This document shows positions 39,232 to 48,587 of a DNA stretch of 64,000 nt, piece after piece. Every line of letters begins with the position of its first letter. The first letter of the stretch is position 1. The notes under the pieces were generated by a model, which was not told where the DNA came from, did no database searches, and worked only from the letters and a program-made list of their open reading frames with translations. This stretch comes from Hahellaceae bacterium (GTDB lineage: Bacteria; Pseudomonadota; Gammaproteobacteria; Pseudomonadales; Oleiphilaceae): the NCBI GenBank assembly GCA_024234575.1, contig JACKOB010000003.1:620001-684000 (forward strand). The letters run 5' to 3'. The position numbers were made by a program, and so were the translations under genes.

Positions 39232-39627
39232 ATGAACCTGTTAAATACACACTGGGAATTCGGAGTATTTGTCCTGCTCAACGCTACCCTGATTTTGTTG
39301 TTGGCGATTAATGTTTCACGGCTAAGAATCCAAAAGAAACAATCATTAGGCGACGGTGGTGACAAGGCCCTCAGTAAAGCTATACGGGCCCATGCCAACG
39401 CTATCGAATTTGTACCCATCTATGCGCTTACCATTCTAGCCTTGTCGTTCCTGAATGTTTCTGAGGCTTGGTTGCTCACGCTGGTCCTGGGCTTCACAGC
39501 AGGACGAATACTGCATGCTTATGGTATGCTGACGCGCGTTTTCCAGGCCCGTCAGGGTGGGGCGTTGTTAAGTTATCTGTTTCAGGCGTTGGCTATTATT
39601 CTTTTACTGGTAAAGCTCGCTTCCTGA
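39232..39627 (+). CDS. MAPEG family membrane protein
   Basis: The 131-residue protein has four helices and the MAPEG signature RAHANAIEFVPIY. Relatives include glutathione transferase-like membrane enzymes and YecN-like proteins. The ATG at 39232 is chosen because GGAG lies 8 nt upstream; the frame stays open to 39139, but the extra residues are not family-like. Confidence 0.85.
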   Translation: MNLLNTHWEFGVFVLLNATLILLLAINVSRLRIQKKQSLGDGGDKALSKAIRAHANAIEFVPIYALTILALSFLNVSEAWLLTLVLGFTAGRILHAYGMLTRVFQARQGGALLSYLFQALAIILLLVKLAS

Positions 39628-39746
39628 TACCCTCAGAAGATCGCGGCTGGTTTCGCTGGTTAATTGCCGGTTAAACTATCCGCTATCTTAATTAGAGATC
39701 GTGTGCCGCTGCGTTTTACTTCGGCCACCTTGTTTGCGAGTGATCC

Positions 39747-40580
39747 ATGTTAAGTTATCGCCACGGTTTTCATGCCGGCAATCATGCCGACGTTATCAAG
39801 CATCTCACGGTTGTATTGTGCTGTGAGCATCTGGCCAAAAAAGACAAACCTTTCTGGTATGTCGATACCCACGCCGGTGCCGGCATGTATGATCTTAACA
39901 GCGAGATGTCGCGTAAAAATGAAGAACATCTGCAAGGGGTGTTTGCGTTATTGCAAGACCCTAAATGCCCCGAAGTATTTGCTGATTACTTACGTTTGGT
40001 AAAAGCTTCCCGCGATACCGTCAGACAAGCCTATCCGGGGTCACCCTGGTTTGCGGCACAGATGATGCGCCGGTCTGACCATCTTGACTTATATGAGCTG
40101 CATCCTGCAGACCAGAAGCGGTTAGAGCAGGTTTTCGAGCGGGATCGTCGCGCCAAAGTACATAAAAAAGATGGCTATCTTTGTTTAAAAACGGTCTTTC
40201 CACCACCGCCAAGGCGCGCCTTGGTGCTGATCGACCCACCTTATGAGCAAGAGCGAGAGTATCAGTCGGTTTTACAGAGTCTCAGTGACGGTATCGGCAG
40301 ATTTTCAACAGGTGTTTATATCGTTTGGTATCCCTTGATTCAGCGCCCTGGCAGCCCCAAGAACAAATCATCCGAGAAGTTGGTTAAGCAAATCAAGACC
40401 CGTTTTTCCCAAGAGCAACTGCATGTTCAGCTGATTATGAACAAAGATCAGGAAGGCATGTACGGCAGTGGATTGGCGATTATTAACCCACCCTGGGGGT
40501 TAAAAGAGCAGTTGGAAAGTGCACTAAAATATATATGCAGCCTGGATAAAAGTGGGGTGCGAACTTTTTCAGTGCAATAA
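39747..40580 (+). CDS. rlmJ: 23S rRNA (adenine2030-N6)-methyltransferase RlmJ
   Basis: The 277-residue enzyme has the diagnostic opening MLSYRHGFHAGNHADVIKH, a SAM-binding VDTHAGAGMYDL and the catalytic DPPYEQ motif near residue 165. It methylates N6 of A2030 in 23S rRNA. Length and motifs are as in E. coli RlmJ. It is monocistronic by appearance. Confidence 0.96.
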   Translation: MLSYRHGFHAGNHADVIKHLTVVLCCEHLAKKDKPFWYVDTHAGAGMYDLNSEMSRKNEEHLQGVFALLQDPKCPEVFADYLRLVKASRDTVRQAYPGSPWFAAQMMRRSDHLDLYELHPADQKRLEQVFERDRRAKVHKKDGYLCLKTVFPPPPRRALVLIDPPYEQEREYQSVLQSLSDGIGRFSTGVYIVWYPLIQRPGSPKNKSSEKLVKQIKTRFSQEQLHVQLIMNKDQEGMYGSGLAIINPPWGLKEQLESALKYICSLDKSGVRTFSVQ

Positions 40581-40723
40581 GTAAATTAAAGGGCTTTGCT
40601 GAAAACGGCAAGGCGGGGGTGACTGGTGCCGTTAGATGCCCCTGGTGCGCCACCATTATAGAATGAGTGAGGTCTAAATTTTTGGCGAACCGGTTTAGGC
40701 AGATGATGTTTCGGGTGATTTTA

Positions 40724-41083
40724 TTAAATTTCCGAAAGTGGGTTGGCCAGCATTTCTTTGAATCTATTAGGTGTGTCCATTCTTACTCCGAGTATGCTGA
40801 TTACACCTCGTTCTCCGTTTTTTAATTTTTTGAAATACAGTATTTCATTCTCGAAACGAGTGAAATGGATGTGTTCGGAAGTAAAGTCGGCAATCTTATC
40901 GTTGGGGAATAGGCGAGGTTTTAAGCCACTATAGGTCCAGGTTTCAGCAATGTCATCCAACGCGTCGAGAAGCTCATCCAGGTATTTATCAGCCTGCTTT
41001 GCGCCAAAACGCTGGAAGCCATAATCCCAAATATTATCTAGCTGAGATAGAGCCAAAGGAGAAAATTTAACCTTACTCTTCAT
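40724..41083 (-). CDS. parE: ParE-type toxin (RelE/ParE family)
   Basis: The 119-residue protein of the ParE/RelE fold has the opening FSPLALSQLDNIWDYGFQRFG. The strand region SEHIHFTRFENEILYFKKL is typical of ParE. The family poisons DNA gyrase. It overlaps the antitoxin gene by 11 bp, in the order antitoxin then toxin. The tail is slightly long for the family. Confidence 0.88.
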   Translation of the reverse strand: MKSKVKFSPLALSQLDNIWDYGFQRFGAKQADKYLDELLDALDDIAETWTYSGLKPRLFPNDKIADFTSEHIHFTRFENEILYFKKLKNGERGVISILGVRMDTPNRFKEMLANPLSEI

Positions 41084-41348
41084 TGCGTAAACCGTTTCTC
41101 GCTCGTCCTCTTCGCTTCAATTCAGCCCGATCGATTGATTGGTACTCTCGCTCATCGAAGCTCAGACCTTCTGCCAGCGAAGCGCGAACCCGCTCCCATT
41201 TAATGGAATCCTTATTCTGCATATCTCGACGAATCAGGTCTCGTAAATATTCGCTGGGTGTTTCGTAGTCACCATTTGGGCCAGTACACTCTTCTAAATG
41301 GGTGCGCAAACTGCCAGATACGCGTAATGTAACGTTAGGGTTAGCCAT
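41073..41348 (-). CDS. parD: ParD-type antitoxin
   Basis: The 91-residue protein has an N-terminal ribbon-helix-helix (VTLRVSGSLRTHLEE...ETPSEYLRDLIRRD) for DNA binding and a charged C-terminal tail that would wrap the toxin. It presumably represses its own operon. Confidence 0.88.
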   Translation of the reverse strand: MANPNVTLRVSGSLRTHLEECTGPNGDYETPSEYLRDLIRRDMQNKDSIKWERVRASLAEGLSFDEREYQSIDRAELKRRGRARNGLRNEE

Positions 41349-41364
41349 GATTATTGCTCCTTAT

Positions 41365-41391
41365 GCACTTTTATATACTAATAGATAGTGC
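41365..41391. promoter_or_regulatory. Weak inverted repeat upstream of parD
   Basis: GCACT and AGTGC arms are separated by 17 bp of AT-rich sequence, 17 bp upstream of the parD ATG. The position suits a ParD operator, but the arms are short. Confidence 0.35.
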
Positions 41392-41493
41392 GTGCGCTCG
41401 CTACAAATATTCTAATCTTCAAGGCAATGCTGAATGCTCTGTATGGATTACTATGTCACTGACAGCGGACTCTCGCGGCAATGCGCTTGTGCC

Positions 41494-41958
41494 TTAAATA
41501 ATCCCCGCCTCCAAACTCGCCGCCATCAGCATTCCCAGGTTGCGGGCATCTTCTGCAAAGGAGTCTTTATAGTCTCCCCGGCATACAACGGGCGCTTGTA
41601 CTTCCTTCCAGCGCAAACCTGTGGTGATAGTTGCAACCGCTCGGCAGGTGCCGGTGCCATCATGCCCGGCGCGCACAAATAAAGCATAAGGGCGCCCTTG
41701 GGTATCTTCCAGGCATGGGTAGTAGATTCGGTCGAACATGTCCTTCAATGCACCGCTCATGTAACCCAGATTTTCTGGCGTGCCTAGAATGATGGCATGA
41801 GCGCGTTTGATATCTTCGGAAGTGGTATCGAAGGGGGACTTTACTACCACATCGACGCCGCTGATTTCTTTGTCGTTGGCCCCGCTTATCAGTGCCGAAA
41901 GCAAAGTCTGAAGATTAGGAGAGGGTGCATGAAACACTACTAACAGATTCTTCGACAC
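41494..41958 (-). CDS. Flavodoxin-fold NAD(P)H-dependent oxidoreductase
   Basis: The 154-residue protein has a flavodoxin-like fold: KNLLVVFHAPSPN as the FMN phosphate loop region and AIILGTPENLGYMSGALKDM as the typical second FMN loop. The start chosen is GTG with AAGGAG 7 nt upstream, rather than the longer frame to 42027. It probably reduces quinones or similar acceptors. Confidence 0.82.
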   Translation of the reverse strand: MSKNLLVVFHAPSPNLQTLLSALISGANDKEISGVDVVVKSPFDTTSEDIKRAHAIILGTPENLGYMSGALKDMFDRIYYPCLEDTQGRPYALFVRAGHDGTGTCRAVATITTGLRWKEVQAPVVCRGDYKDSFAEDARNLGMLMAASLEAGII

Positions 41959-42122
41959 GTGGAGACTCCTTTGTATAACCCATAGCACAATGATAGTAAC
42001 AGTCTTGGCGGTAACAAAAAATAACAAGGATTTGACACGATTTTATAAAATTCAAACGACTGTTTGAAACGGCTGTTTTATAATGCGTTCCATCATTCGA
42101 CAACATCCTTTTCGGAGAGTTT

Positions 42123-42542
42123 ATGAACAAGGTCGCTGCTGCAAAAATACTATCTGCACTTTTAATTTCTGCCTTATCGGTTACTGCTTTTGCTTCTGAA
42201 AAGCTGGATATTCAGCGCGATTCAGATAAACAATTCACTGGCAGCTATCAGGCGGATGAACATCTGGTAGAGTTTGACTCTTCACTGCAGAACGACTCAG
42301 TTGAGTTTACGATTGAAATCGATGGCTTAGCCCGTGTAGCGAAGTTTGATTTGCAGGGGACGCAGTTAGAGCTAACTTCAGGTGAAGGCGCTGTTTCTGC
42401 GAAAGAGCAAGAGTTGATGTACGACACAGCCAAAACGCTTGTCGACTACGTAAACAAGCAGCCATCACATGCCTTAAATGACCACTTGGTTGTTTTGGTA
42501 GGGGCAATGAACTATTGGTCTAATGTGAATTCTGTCAACTAA
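42123..42542 (+). CDS. Small secreted protein of unknown function
   Basis: The 139-residue protein has a clear cleavable signal peptide (ILSALLISALSVTAFASE) and a GGAG ribosome site. The mature ~115 residues are acidic, with alternating short strands (FTGSYQADEHLVEFD), and contain no Cys. No family recognised. It is probably periplasmic. Confidence 0.7.
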   Translation: MNKVAAAKILSALLISALSVTAFASEKLDIQRDSDKQFTGSYQADEHLVEFDSSLQNDSVEFTIEIDGLARVAKFDLQGTQLELTSGEGAVSAKEQELMYDTAKTLVDYVNKQPSHALNDHLVVLVGAMNYWSNVNSVN

Positions 42543-42567
42543 AAACCGCTTTCGGGCAAGGATCGCC

Positions 42568-43476
42568 CTATTTTACTATGGCAATAATTTGTTGAAGGTA
42601 GCTTTGCTGGCCAGGCTTTAACGTCACCTTTTCTTGCGTGTTGGCGGTTTCGACGCATACAAAATGCTGATAACTATCGTCGGCCATATCGGCAATTTTC
42701 GCACAGTTTTCCTGCCATGGATTCCAGACCACTATTGAGTCGTGCTCGCCGTGGTGTATTTCCACGAGCTTTTCATCCTCTACCAGATTGGTTTTCTCAG
42801 ACTTTGATAAATATACCCGGTCGACCTCACTGGTAAACGTCACTGACTCATCAGCCGCATAGCGATTAAAATCTCTGGTTTTGTCCAGATAATCATCCTT
42901 CAGACCTACAACCTGAGTTTGTTGAATCGCATCGACGGCGAAGTAGGTATGCAGAGCCTGTGTAAATGCAAATTCAGGCAGCTGATGATTATGCGTAATC
43001 AAATCAATTTTTATTCGCTGAGGGCTTAGTGTGTACCTGACCGTTACCGTAACACGCGCATTCAGGTTTTTGGCGATAATATCTGCCGGTAACGAAAACT
43101 CGATGCTCGCGACCTGATCTTCAATGTGCTGATGTTGAACCCGCCAACGGTTTGAGCGAGCAAACCCATGTGAAGGGGGCTTTTCCTGGGATATGTAGGT
43201 TGCAGGCGGTGGCATGTCAGAAAACCACGGCCAGCAGATCGGCACGCCAGCCCGGATTGGACTCGTACCTGATTTATTAACCTTAGGTGACACAAACAAG
43301 ATTTCTCGTTGACGATTCTTGCAATAAAAGCGAACCAAATGCGCACCATATTCTGAAACTTCAGCGATATAGTGTTTGCTTTCGATGGTCCAGAGTGTGT
43401 TGTGCTCGGATACCGGATTTGCGCGCCAGGCAGGTACGTCTGACGATGGAGAAAATGAAGAGGTAGTCACTGACAT
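42568..43476 (-). CDS. yeaD: D-hexose-6-phosphate mutarotase (YeaD family)
   Basis: The 302-residue aldose-1-epimerase-fold protein has the YeaD signatures RAGVPICWPWF, HGFARSNRW, the catalytic-region ALHTYF and CVETAN. It interconverts the alpha and beta anomers of glucose-6-phosphate and related hexose-6-phosphates. It is convergent with the secreted-protein gene; a weak GGGC/GCCC hairpin lies between them at 42554-42568. Confidence 0.93.
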   Translation of the reverse strand: MSVTTSSFSPSSDVPAWRANPVSEHNTLWTIESKHYIAEVSEYGAHLVRFYCKNRQREILFVSPKVNKSGTSPIRAGVPICWPWFSDMPPPATYISQEKPPSHGFARSNRWRVQHQHIEDQVASIEFSLPADIIAKNLNARVTVTVRYTLSPQRIKIDLITHNHQLPEFAFTQALHTYFAVDAIQQTQVVGLKDDYLDKTRDFNRYAADESVTFTSEVDRVYLSKSEKTNLVEDEKLVEIHHGEHDSIVVWNPWQENCAKIADMADDSYQHFVCVETANTQEKVTLKPGQQSYLQQIIAIVK

Positions 43477-43598
43477 CGTAGCAAACTCGTTAAAATATAG
43501 AGGGTTGCGTAACAGAAAATACTCAGATCTTGCCCGCTTTTGCAGAGGGGATCAAGTACAACGAGATGGCGCTGGTTGATAGAACAACCATTACGTAT

Positions 43599-44588
43599 TT
43601 ATGCACTCTTTTTTTGTTGCGCCAGATCATCCAACATTGCTTTCTCGGTGTCGATTAGCATTTCCTCTAACGTTTTTCTTAGTGGCGCCGGATAAGTTTG
43701 GTGGCCAAAGCTAAATGAGGTTTTGACATCGATGAATGAATCTTCCAGCCACGAGTCGAATGTTTCTTTCAGTCGGCGTAGTACCTGACCGATCATCCTC
43801 CCATCTGTCATCAGTGACAGTAACGCAAACTCACTGCCACCCAGGCGGCCAATGACATCTGATTTGCGGGTGATTTCTGTCATGGCGGCGGCGAACAGTG
43901 ATAAATAAAGGTCGCCAATTTCCTGGCCAGATTTTAGGTTAACCTGCTTCAGGTGGTGCAAATCGAAATGGCAAATGGTTATCGACCGCTGTTCGCGCCG
44001 TGCAATTTCGCAAAGGTGTTCTGCGTGTTTAAAGAATCCCCGACGATTTAGCAGGTTGGTCATTTCGTCAGTTTCACTTAGCGCATTAAACTTTTGCTGC
44101 ATCTGAATAAACTTCAACTCGGTATCTATCGAATCTTTGATGGTGTACAAAATATCGAGCTGATTCTTGTCAAAGTGATGCGGTTCGGTATTCATGACGC
44201 ACAGTGTGCCAAAGGCTGTGCCATCGGGCCAGTTTATCGGCATACCCACGTAGGCTTTGATATGGTGCTGGCTGACTTCGGGGTTATCTGACCAATCCAC
44301 TTCTTTGCTGGCGTCTTTTACGACAATTAACTCGTTATGGCGTACCACCTGATGACAAAATATATTCACCGATGTGTCTGTTGTATCGCCAATTTGCCAG
44401 TCGACAGGAGCGGTGTCATTAACAACTAATCGCTCAATACCTTTTTCGTTAGCCTGACTGATCAGCGCAATAGGTGAGGCAAGTTGATTTGCCAGGAGAT
44501 TGACCAACCGTTGCCATCTGGCCAAACTAATGCCTTTGATTGGCGCCTCCATCACTGATCGTGTGCTATAAGGTGAGTTCGAGAGCAT
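43599..44588 (-). CDS. GAF-GGDEF domain protein with degenerate GGSEF active site
   Basis: The 329-residue protein has an N-terminal GAF domain (residues ~25-165, with AYVGMPINWPDGTAFGTLCVMN). A C-terminal GGDEF domain follows (LSETDEMTNLLNRRGFF onward). The active-site loop reads RLGGSEFALL, with Ser in place of the third-position Asp/Glu. In diguanylate cyclases that residue binds metal, so c-di-GMP synthesis is unlikely. No RxxD inhibitory site is present five residues upstream. It may be a signalling adaptor or a GTP sensor. Confidence 0.85.
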   Translation of the reverse strand: MLSNSPYSTRSVMEAPIKGISLARWQRLVNLLANQLASPIALISQANEKGIERLVVNDTAPVDWQIGDTTDTSVNIFCHQVVRHNELIVVKDASKEVDWSDNPEVSQHHIKAYVGMPINWPDGTAFGTLCVMNTEPHHFDKNQLDILYTIKDSIDTELKFIQMQQKFNALSETDEMTNLLNRRGFFKHAEHLCEIARREQRSITICHFDLHHLKQVNLKSGQEIGDLYLSLFAAAMTEITRKSDVIGRLGGSEFALLSLMTDGRMIGQVLRRLKETFDSWLEDSFIDVKTSFSFGHQTYPAPLRKTLEEMLIDTEKAMLDDLAQQKKSA

Positions 44589-44760
44589 AGGTGCAGCCTT
44601 TAAAAACTGTCATATATTGATTTTGTGACCAAGAAAGCGCTAGTCAGTAGCATGTACGATACTTTAGTATCTAAGAAAGCTATCAGTACCTAAAAAGCCG
44701 TCGAATACAGTATAGCCCCTAAAGTCGTTGTCTCAAGGCCTTGAGGTGCTGCCAGTCTTT

Positions 44761-45552
44761 ATGCCCATAGGAAACGAATCGATTGTGATGCACCAGAACG
44801 ATAAGAATACGATTAACCCGCTCCATTTTCGGGTGAGCAAGGAGCTAAAAACACTGCTTCTAGGTAGTGCATTGTTCGCGGGTAATGTTGTGGCACAAGG
44901 CGGGCAAGGCCATGTCGGTGTTGTCAGCGAGCCTTACTATCATGTGCAGACGTTGATAGGCCGATTGGTACTAGACGATAGTTTAGTGACGCGTGATGCA
45001 GATGAAACCTACGAAGGTGAATGGGGAGAAAAAATTCCCTACATTGGTGCTGCGGCCCAGGTGCCGATTAAAGACGGTATGTTTGGTTTTGGCTGGGAAG
45101 GTGGCGGCTTTGTTTCCTGGCAATCTGATGTGGTCGACTATTTTGTTAAAAGTGGCTCAGACGGCACTGTCGCAGCATTTTCGCTCGATACCTCTTATTT
45201 CGCCATCGAGACATTTCTAGGTGGTTACCTCAGTGTACAACCGACCCCCTTTTTTCGCGCGTATGTATCCGCAGGGCCAATGCTAACCCTTGGTTTTCTG
45301 AATACGGCGGATCCGGAAGAACAACCTTCACCCAGCGCCCGCAGTGTGGTAGTTATAGATTTTTCAGACACTGATGTTAACCTGACGCCCGGCGCATATG
45401 GTCGTGCTGGCGTAGAGATTCAGTTAGCACAGAATACATGGATAGGCGTCTCAGGTCGTTATATGAAAACAGAGCTGGATTTTGGTGATTCAATAGGCGA
45501 GGTCAGCCTGGACGGAACCAGCTGGTTTATTTCTCTTGGCGCACGTATGTAG
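44761..45552 (+). CDS. MipA/OmpV-family outer-membrane protein
   Basis: After a signal peptide (KTLLLGSALFAGNVVAQ) the protein has amphipathic strands and short turns and ends in aromatic/Arg residues (SWFISLGARM), as in small outer-membrane barrels. The pattern (YYHVQTLIGRLVLDD... IPYIGAAAQ) resembles MipA/OmpV proteins. The start is uncertain: TTG 44728, ATG 44761 and ATG 44788 are in frame and none has a convincing ribosome site. ATG 44761 is a compromise. Confidence 0.65.
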   Translation: MPIGNESIVMHQNDKNTINPLHFRVSKELKTLLLGSALFAGNVVAQGGQGHVGVVSEPYYHVQTLIGRLVLDDSLVTRDADETYEGEWGEKIPYIGAAAQVPIKDGMFGFGWEGGGFVSWQSDVVDYFVKSGSDGTVAAFSLDTSYFAIETFLGGYLSVQPTPFFRAYVSAGPMLTLGFLNTADPEEQPSPSARSVVVIDFSDTDVNLTPGAYGRAGVEIQLAQNTWIGVSGRYMKTELDFGDSIGEVSLDGTSWFISLGARM

Positions 45553-45598
45553 CTTTGTGGGGCCGGCCGTGGTCAATCGGCTGACCTCATCAAGGATT

Positions 45599-46510
45599 TC
45601 AAACCGGACTGATGTTGGGGTGGGTAGAAGGGTAAAAACTTTCGCACAGCGCCATCCATTGCTTCACACCCGAGCTGCGATATTTGCTTTTATTGAGTAC
45701 GAAATAAAACTGTCTTTTAAAGTCTCGCTGAGGAACAGGAAGATGTATCAGGCTGCCCCGGCGAAACGCATCTTCCAGCGTCACCCGTGACAAACAACCA
45801 ATGCCAAGACCCGCTTCCACGGCGCGTTTAATGGCTTCAGTGTGTTGCAGCTCCAGCAATATATGCAGTTGGCTCAGCAGTCCATGCATCGCCCAATCAA
45901 AAGCCTGACGCGTGCCTGAGCCTGATTCCCGCAGAATCCATGGCGCCCTGGTTAACGCTTTGTCAGACAACTCGCAGTATTGGGCTAGCGCGTGCTCAGG
46001 GCTGCAAAACACCGCCAGCTCATCCTGATGCCAGGGAATGATCTCAAGTTCCGGATGATTGATTTCTCCTTCCACCAGGCCAATATCCAGCTCATAGTTC
46101 AGCACTTTTTTCGCGATCATGGTTGTGTTAGCCACTTCCAGCGACACTTTTGCCTCTGGGTGCTCACGCATAAAATGGGCAACGATGTTTACCGCGATGT
46201 AGTTACCTATCGTTAAGGTTGCGCCAACTTTTAGCGGGCCAACATCGGCATGTTTCAATAGTGCCTGGTCGAGATCTCGCGCCATCGCCATTAAAGCCTC
46301 GGCGCGAGTGCGTAAGGCTAAACCTTGTTCGTTAATTTGCAGTTTCTTGCCAACCCGGTCGAAAAGCTGCACATCGTAGGTGTCTTCAAGATTTTTTAAG
46401 GCACCGCTGGCGGCTGACTGCGACATGGATAATCGTTGCGCAGCCAAGCTGATATTTTGCTCATGGGCCGTGGCGAGAAAAACTTCAATCTGTCTAAGGG
46501 TAAACTTCAT
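45599..46510 (-). CDS. finR: LysR-type regulator FinR
   Basis: The 303-residue LysR protein has an N-terminal winged helix (LRQIEVFLATAHEQNISLAAQ, SQSAASGALKNLE) and a periplasmic-binding-like effector domain. It is divergent from fpr, the arrangement in which Pseudomonas FinR activates fprA under oxidative or osmotic stress. TATCTG half-sites occupy the shared 137-bp promoter region. Confidence 0.88.
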   Translation of the reverse strand: MKFTLRQIEVFLATAHEQNISLAAQRLSMSQSAASGALKNLEDTYDVQLFDRVGKKLQINEQGLALRTRAEALMAMARDLDQALLKHADVGPLKVGATLTIGNYIAVNIVAHFMREHPEAKVSLEVANTTMIAKKVLNYELDIGLVEGEINHPELEIIPWHQDELAVFCSPEHALAQYCELSDKALTRAPWILRESGSGTRQAFDWAMHGLLSQLHILLELQHTEAIKRAVEAGLGIGCLSRVTLEDAFRRGSLIHLPVPQRDFKRQFYFVLNKSKYRSSGVKQWMALCESFYPSTHPNISPV

Positions 46511-46558
46511 TATCTGTAAAACCGATTATGTATATAAATAATATCTGATTTACAGATA
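46511..46558. promoter_or_regulatory. TATCTG/CAGATA inverted repeats between finR and fpr
   Basis: TATCTGTAAA (46511-46520) and TTTACAGATA (46549-46558) are perfect 10-bp inverted arms. A further TATCTG at 46542 makes TATCTG-N5-CAGATA, a compact LysR-style dyad, with the second arm. This is the probable FinR operator. Confidence 0.65.
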
Positions 46559-46647
46559 TATTAGGTCGTGTTCAAATAGTGTCAATCGAACCCTGACTGA
46601 AGGTTTAAAGTTTTTACCAATAGCTAAGAATGATGCGGAGAAGTTAA

Positions 46648-47424
46648 ATGGCAGGTTTTATGAAAGAGCAGGTTACCAGCGTTCACCACTGGAACGATAC
46701 GTTGTTTAGCTTTACTACCAGTCGTGATCCTTCCTTTCGCTTTAAAAATGGTCATTTCATTATGATTGGCTTAGAGCAGGAAGAAGGCAAGCCTTTGATG
46801 CGGGCATACAGTATTGCCAGCGCCAACTATGAAGACAAGCTGGAGTTTTTTAGCATTAAAGTTGCGGATGGCCCTTTGACCTCAAAGTTACAGAAAATCA
46901 AAGTAGGTGATGAAATTCTACTTAGCCGAAAGCCAACGGGCACTTTGCTGATTGATCACTTGCTGCCAGGGCGGAATTTGTACCTCATCAGCACTGGCAC
47001 CGGGCTCGCACCTTTTATGAGCATTATTAAAGACCCAGAGACCTACCAGCGGTTTGATAAGGTGATTTTAACTCACGGTGTGCGCAATGTGTCCGAATTG
47101 GCCTATCAGGAAATCATTGGCAGAGAGCTCCCCGAAAACGAATTTTTGGGGGATATGATTAAAGAGCAGTTAATCTACTATCCAACCGTCACCCGTGAGC
47201 AGTACCTCAATCAGGGGCGTATTACTGATCTGATGGAGAACGGCAAGCTCTTTGCTGATATCGGTTTGCCCGCTATGAGCCCAGAGCATGATCGCTTTAT
47301 GATTTGTGGTAGCCCAAGCATGTTGAAAGACACCTGTCGTATACTTGATGAGCAGGGTTTTCATGAGGCTCGTCACGGCGATCTGGGGCACTATGTTATT
47401 GAACGTGCTTTTGTCGAGAGTTAG
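46648..47424 (+). CDS. fpr: Ferredoxin-NADP+ reductase
   Basis: The 258-residue bacterial-type FNR has the FAD motif RAYSIASANYED, the NADP-binding STGTGLAPFMS and the C-terminus ending YVIERAFVES, as in Azotobacter and Pseudomonas Fpr. It exchanges electrons between NADPH and ferredoxin or flavodoxin, and supports Fe-S cluster maintenance in stress. Confidence 0.96.
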   Translation: MAGFMKEQVTSVHHWNDTLFSFTTSRDPSFRFKNGHFIMIGLEQEEGKPLMRAYSIASANYEDKLEFFSIKVADGPLTSKLQKIKVGDEILLSRKPTGTLLIDHLLPGRNLYLISTGTGLAPFMSIIKDPETYQRFDKVILTHGVRNVSELAYQEIIGRELPENEFLGDMIKEQLIYYPTVTREQYLNQGRITDLMENGKLFADIGLPAMSPEHDRFMICGSPSMLKDTCRILDEQGFHEARHGDLGHYVIERAFVES

Positions 47425-47441
47425 TATTCATTCCAGCGTAA

Positions 47442-47472
47442 GCGGTCGCCAGAAAGTCTTTTGGGTGACCGC
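47442..47472. terminator. Hairpin between convergent fpr and binding-protein genes
   Basis: GCGGTC (47442-47447) and GACCGC (47467-47472) form a 6-bp stem, extendable with mismatches. No strong T-run follows on either strand. Confidence 0.45.
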
Positions 47473-47487
47473 CATTCGCTCGCTTTA

Positions 47488-48276
47488 TTATTTCCAGTCT
47501 TGTAAACCGTACTTGTGCAGAATTTTCGCCAGTTCACCATTTTTTCGCAGTGTTTCTATTCCAGTACTTAAAATCGCAGCATAACTTTCCGACTCTTTAA
47601 TAGTCGGCGAAAACGCAATGAACGCCCCCTCGGGTGGCTCGACTTCTCCCACAAACTTAACTTTATCCGTGACGCCAAGCGATTTAGCGGTGTACCAGAA
47701 GACCGGGGCGGCATCTATCACAACCGTTAGCCTGCCCACCATCATTTTCTGGATGTTTCGACGCAGTGGCTTATGGCCCGAAATTAGCTCGACATTTCCT
47801 GCCAGCCTTTGTTTTTTAATGTATTGGCCCACTTGCTCGCCATAGTCATAGGCCAGAATTGCACCCAGTTTTTGAGTTTTCAGCGAGTCGATATTCTCGT
47901 ACTTCCATGGGTTGCTTGTGAGGGTAAACAGACCACTGCCAGAAATATTGCCGATAGGTTCTGACGGAAAGACAAAGTCAGGTGCATCCCCCTGAAACGC
48001 GCCAATGATCGCATTATACTTTCCTTCTCTGGATTGGGCGATCGCGGTATCCCAGGCCAAAAGCTCATATTTGATGGTGTGTCCGTGCCGCCCCATTACC
48101 GTTGTCGCAATCTCCACAGCGTAGCCCGGTAATTCGCTGTTCGGTTCACAGTTGAAAGGGCACCACTCATCCGCCACCAGGGTAATCGTGTCGGCGCGGG
48201 TGATGCCCGTCACCAAAAATAACGACACGAGCGACACCCGGAAATATTTTTTCAGTAGATGAAGTGCCTTGTTCAT
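47488..48276 (-). CDS. Periplasmic substrate-binding protein (SBP_bac_3 family)
   Basis: The 262-residue protein has a signal peptide (FRVSLVSLFLVTGITRADT) and a type-3 solute-binding fold (LVADEWCPFNCEPNSELPGYAVE...). No transporter genes adjoin, so it may be a lone periplasmic protein of the kind often linked to polar amino acids or to signalling. The start at 48276 is chosen for the best signal peptide; in-frame ATGs also exist at 48300 and 48378, none with a strong ribosome site. Confidence 0.8.
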   Translation of the reverse strand: MNKALHLLKKYFRVSLVSLFLVTGITRADTITLVADEWCPFNCEPNSELPGYAVEIATTVMGRHGHTIKYELLAWDTAIAQSREGKYNAIIGAFQGDAPDFVFPSEPIGNISGSGLFTLTSNPWKYENIDSLKTQKLGAILAYDYGEQVGQYIKKQRLAGNVELISGHKPLRRNIQKMMVGRLTVVIDAAPVFWYTAKSLGVTDKVKFVGEVEPPEGAFIAFSPTIKESESYAAILSTGIETLRKNGELAKILHKYGLQDWK

Positions 48277-48587
48277 CAAGTAATGTTTTAGATAACCCAT
48301 AACCTTTTTTATGTCCGAAAAATAACCAATAGAGTTGTGTTCGTTTATTAAACAATAGATTAGCCGAGATATTTGCATAGTGCCTGTTTTTAAGGCGGCG
48401 CATAATAGGTACTAATTAACAGGATGATAACGGCTCTGGTTAGCGTCCCGCTTGAATTATTTTGAATCTGCGTAATGCTTAGGGTGAATGAAAGAGTGAT
48501 CAAGCTGCTGTTATGTGTATTTGTATCGGTATCTGTTGAAAAATGTCGTAACCATCTGATTACGATAAACTTTCTGGAGGCTATATC

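Noticed and set aside
40600..40680. tRNA-like CCACCA end
   Set aside because: No cloverleaf, no T-loop GTTCGA and no 5' acceptor partner could be found.
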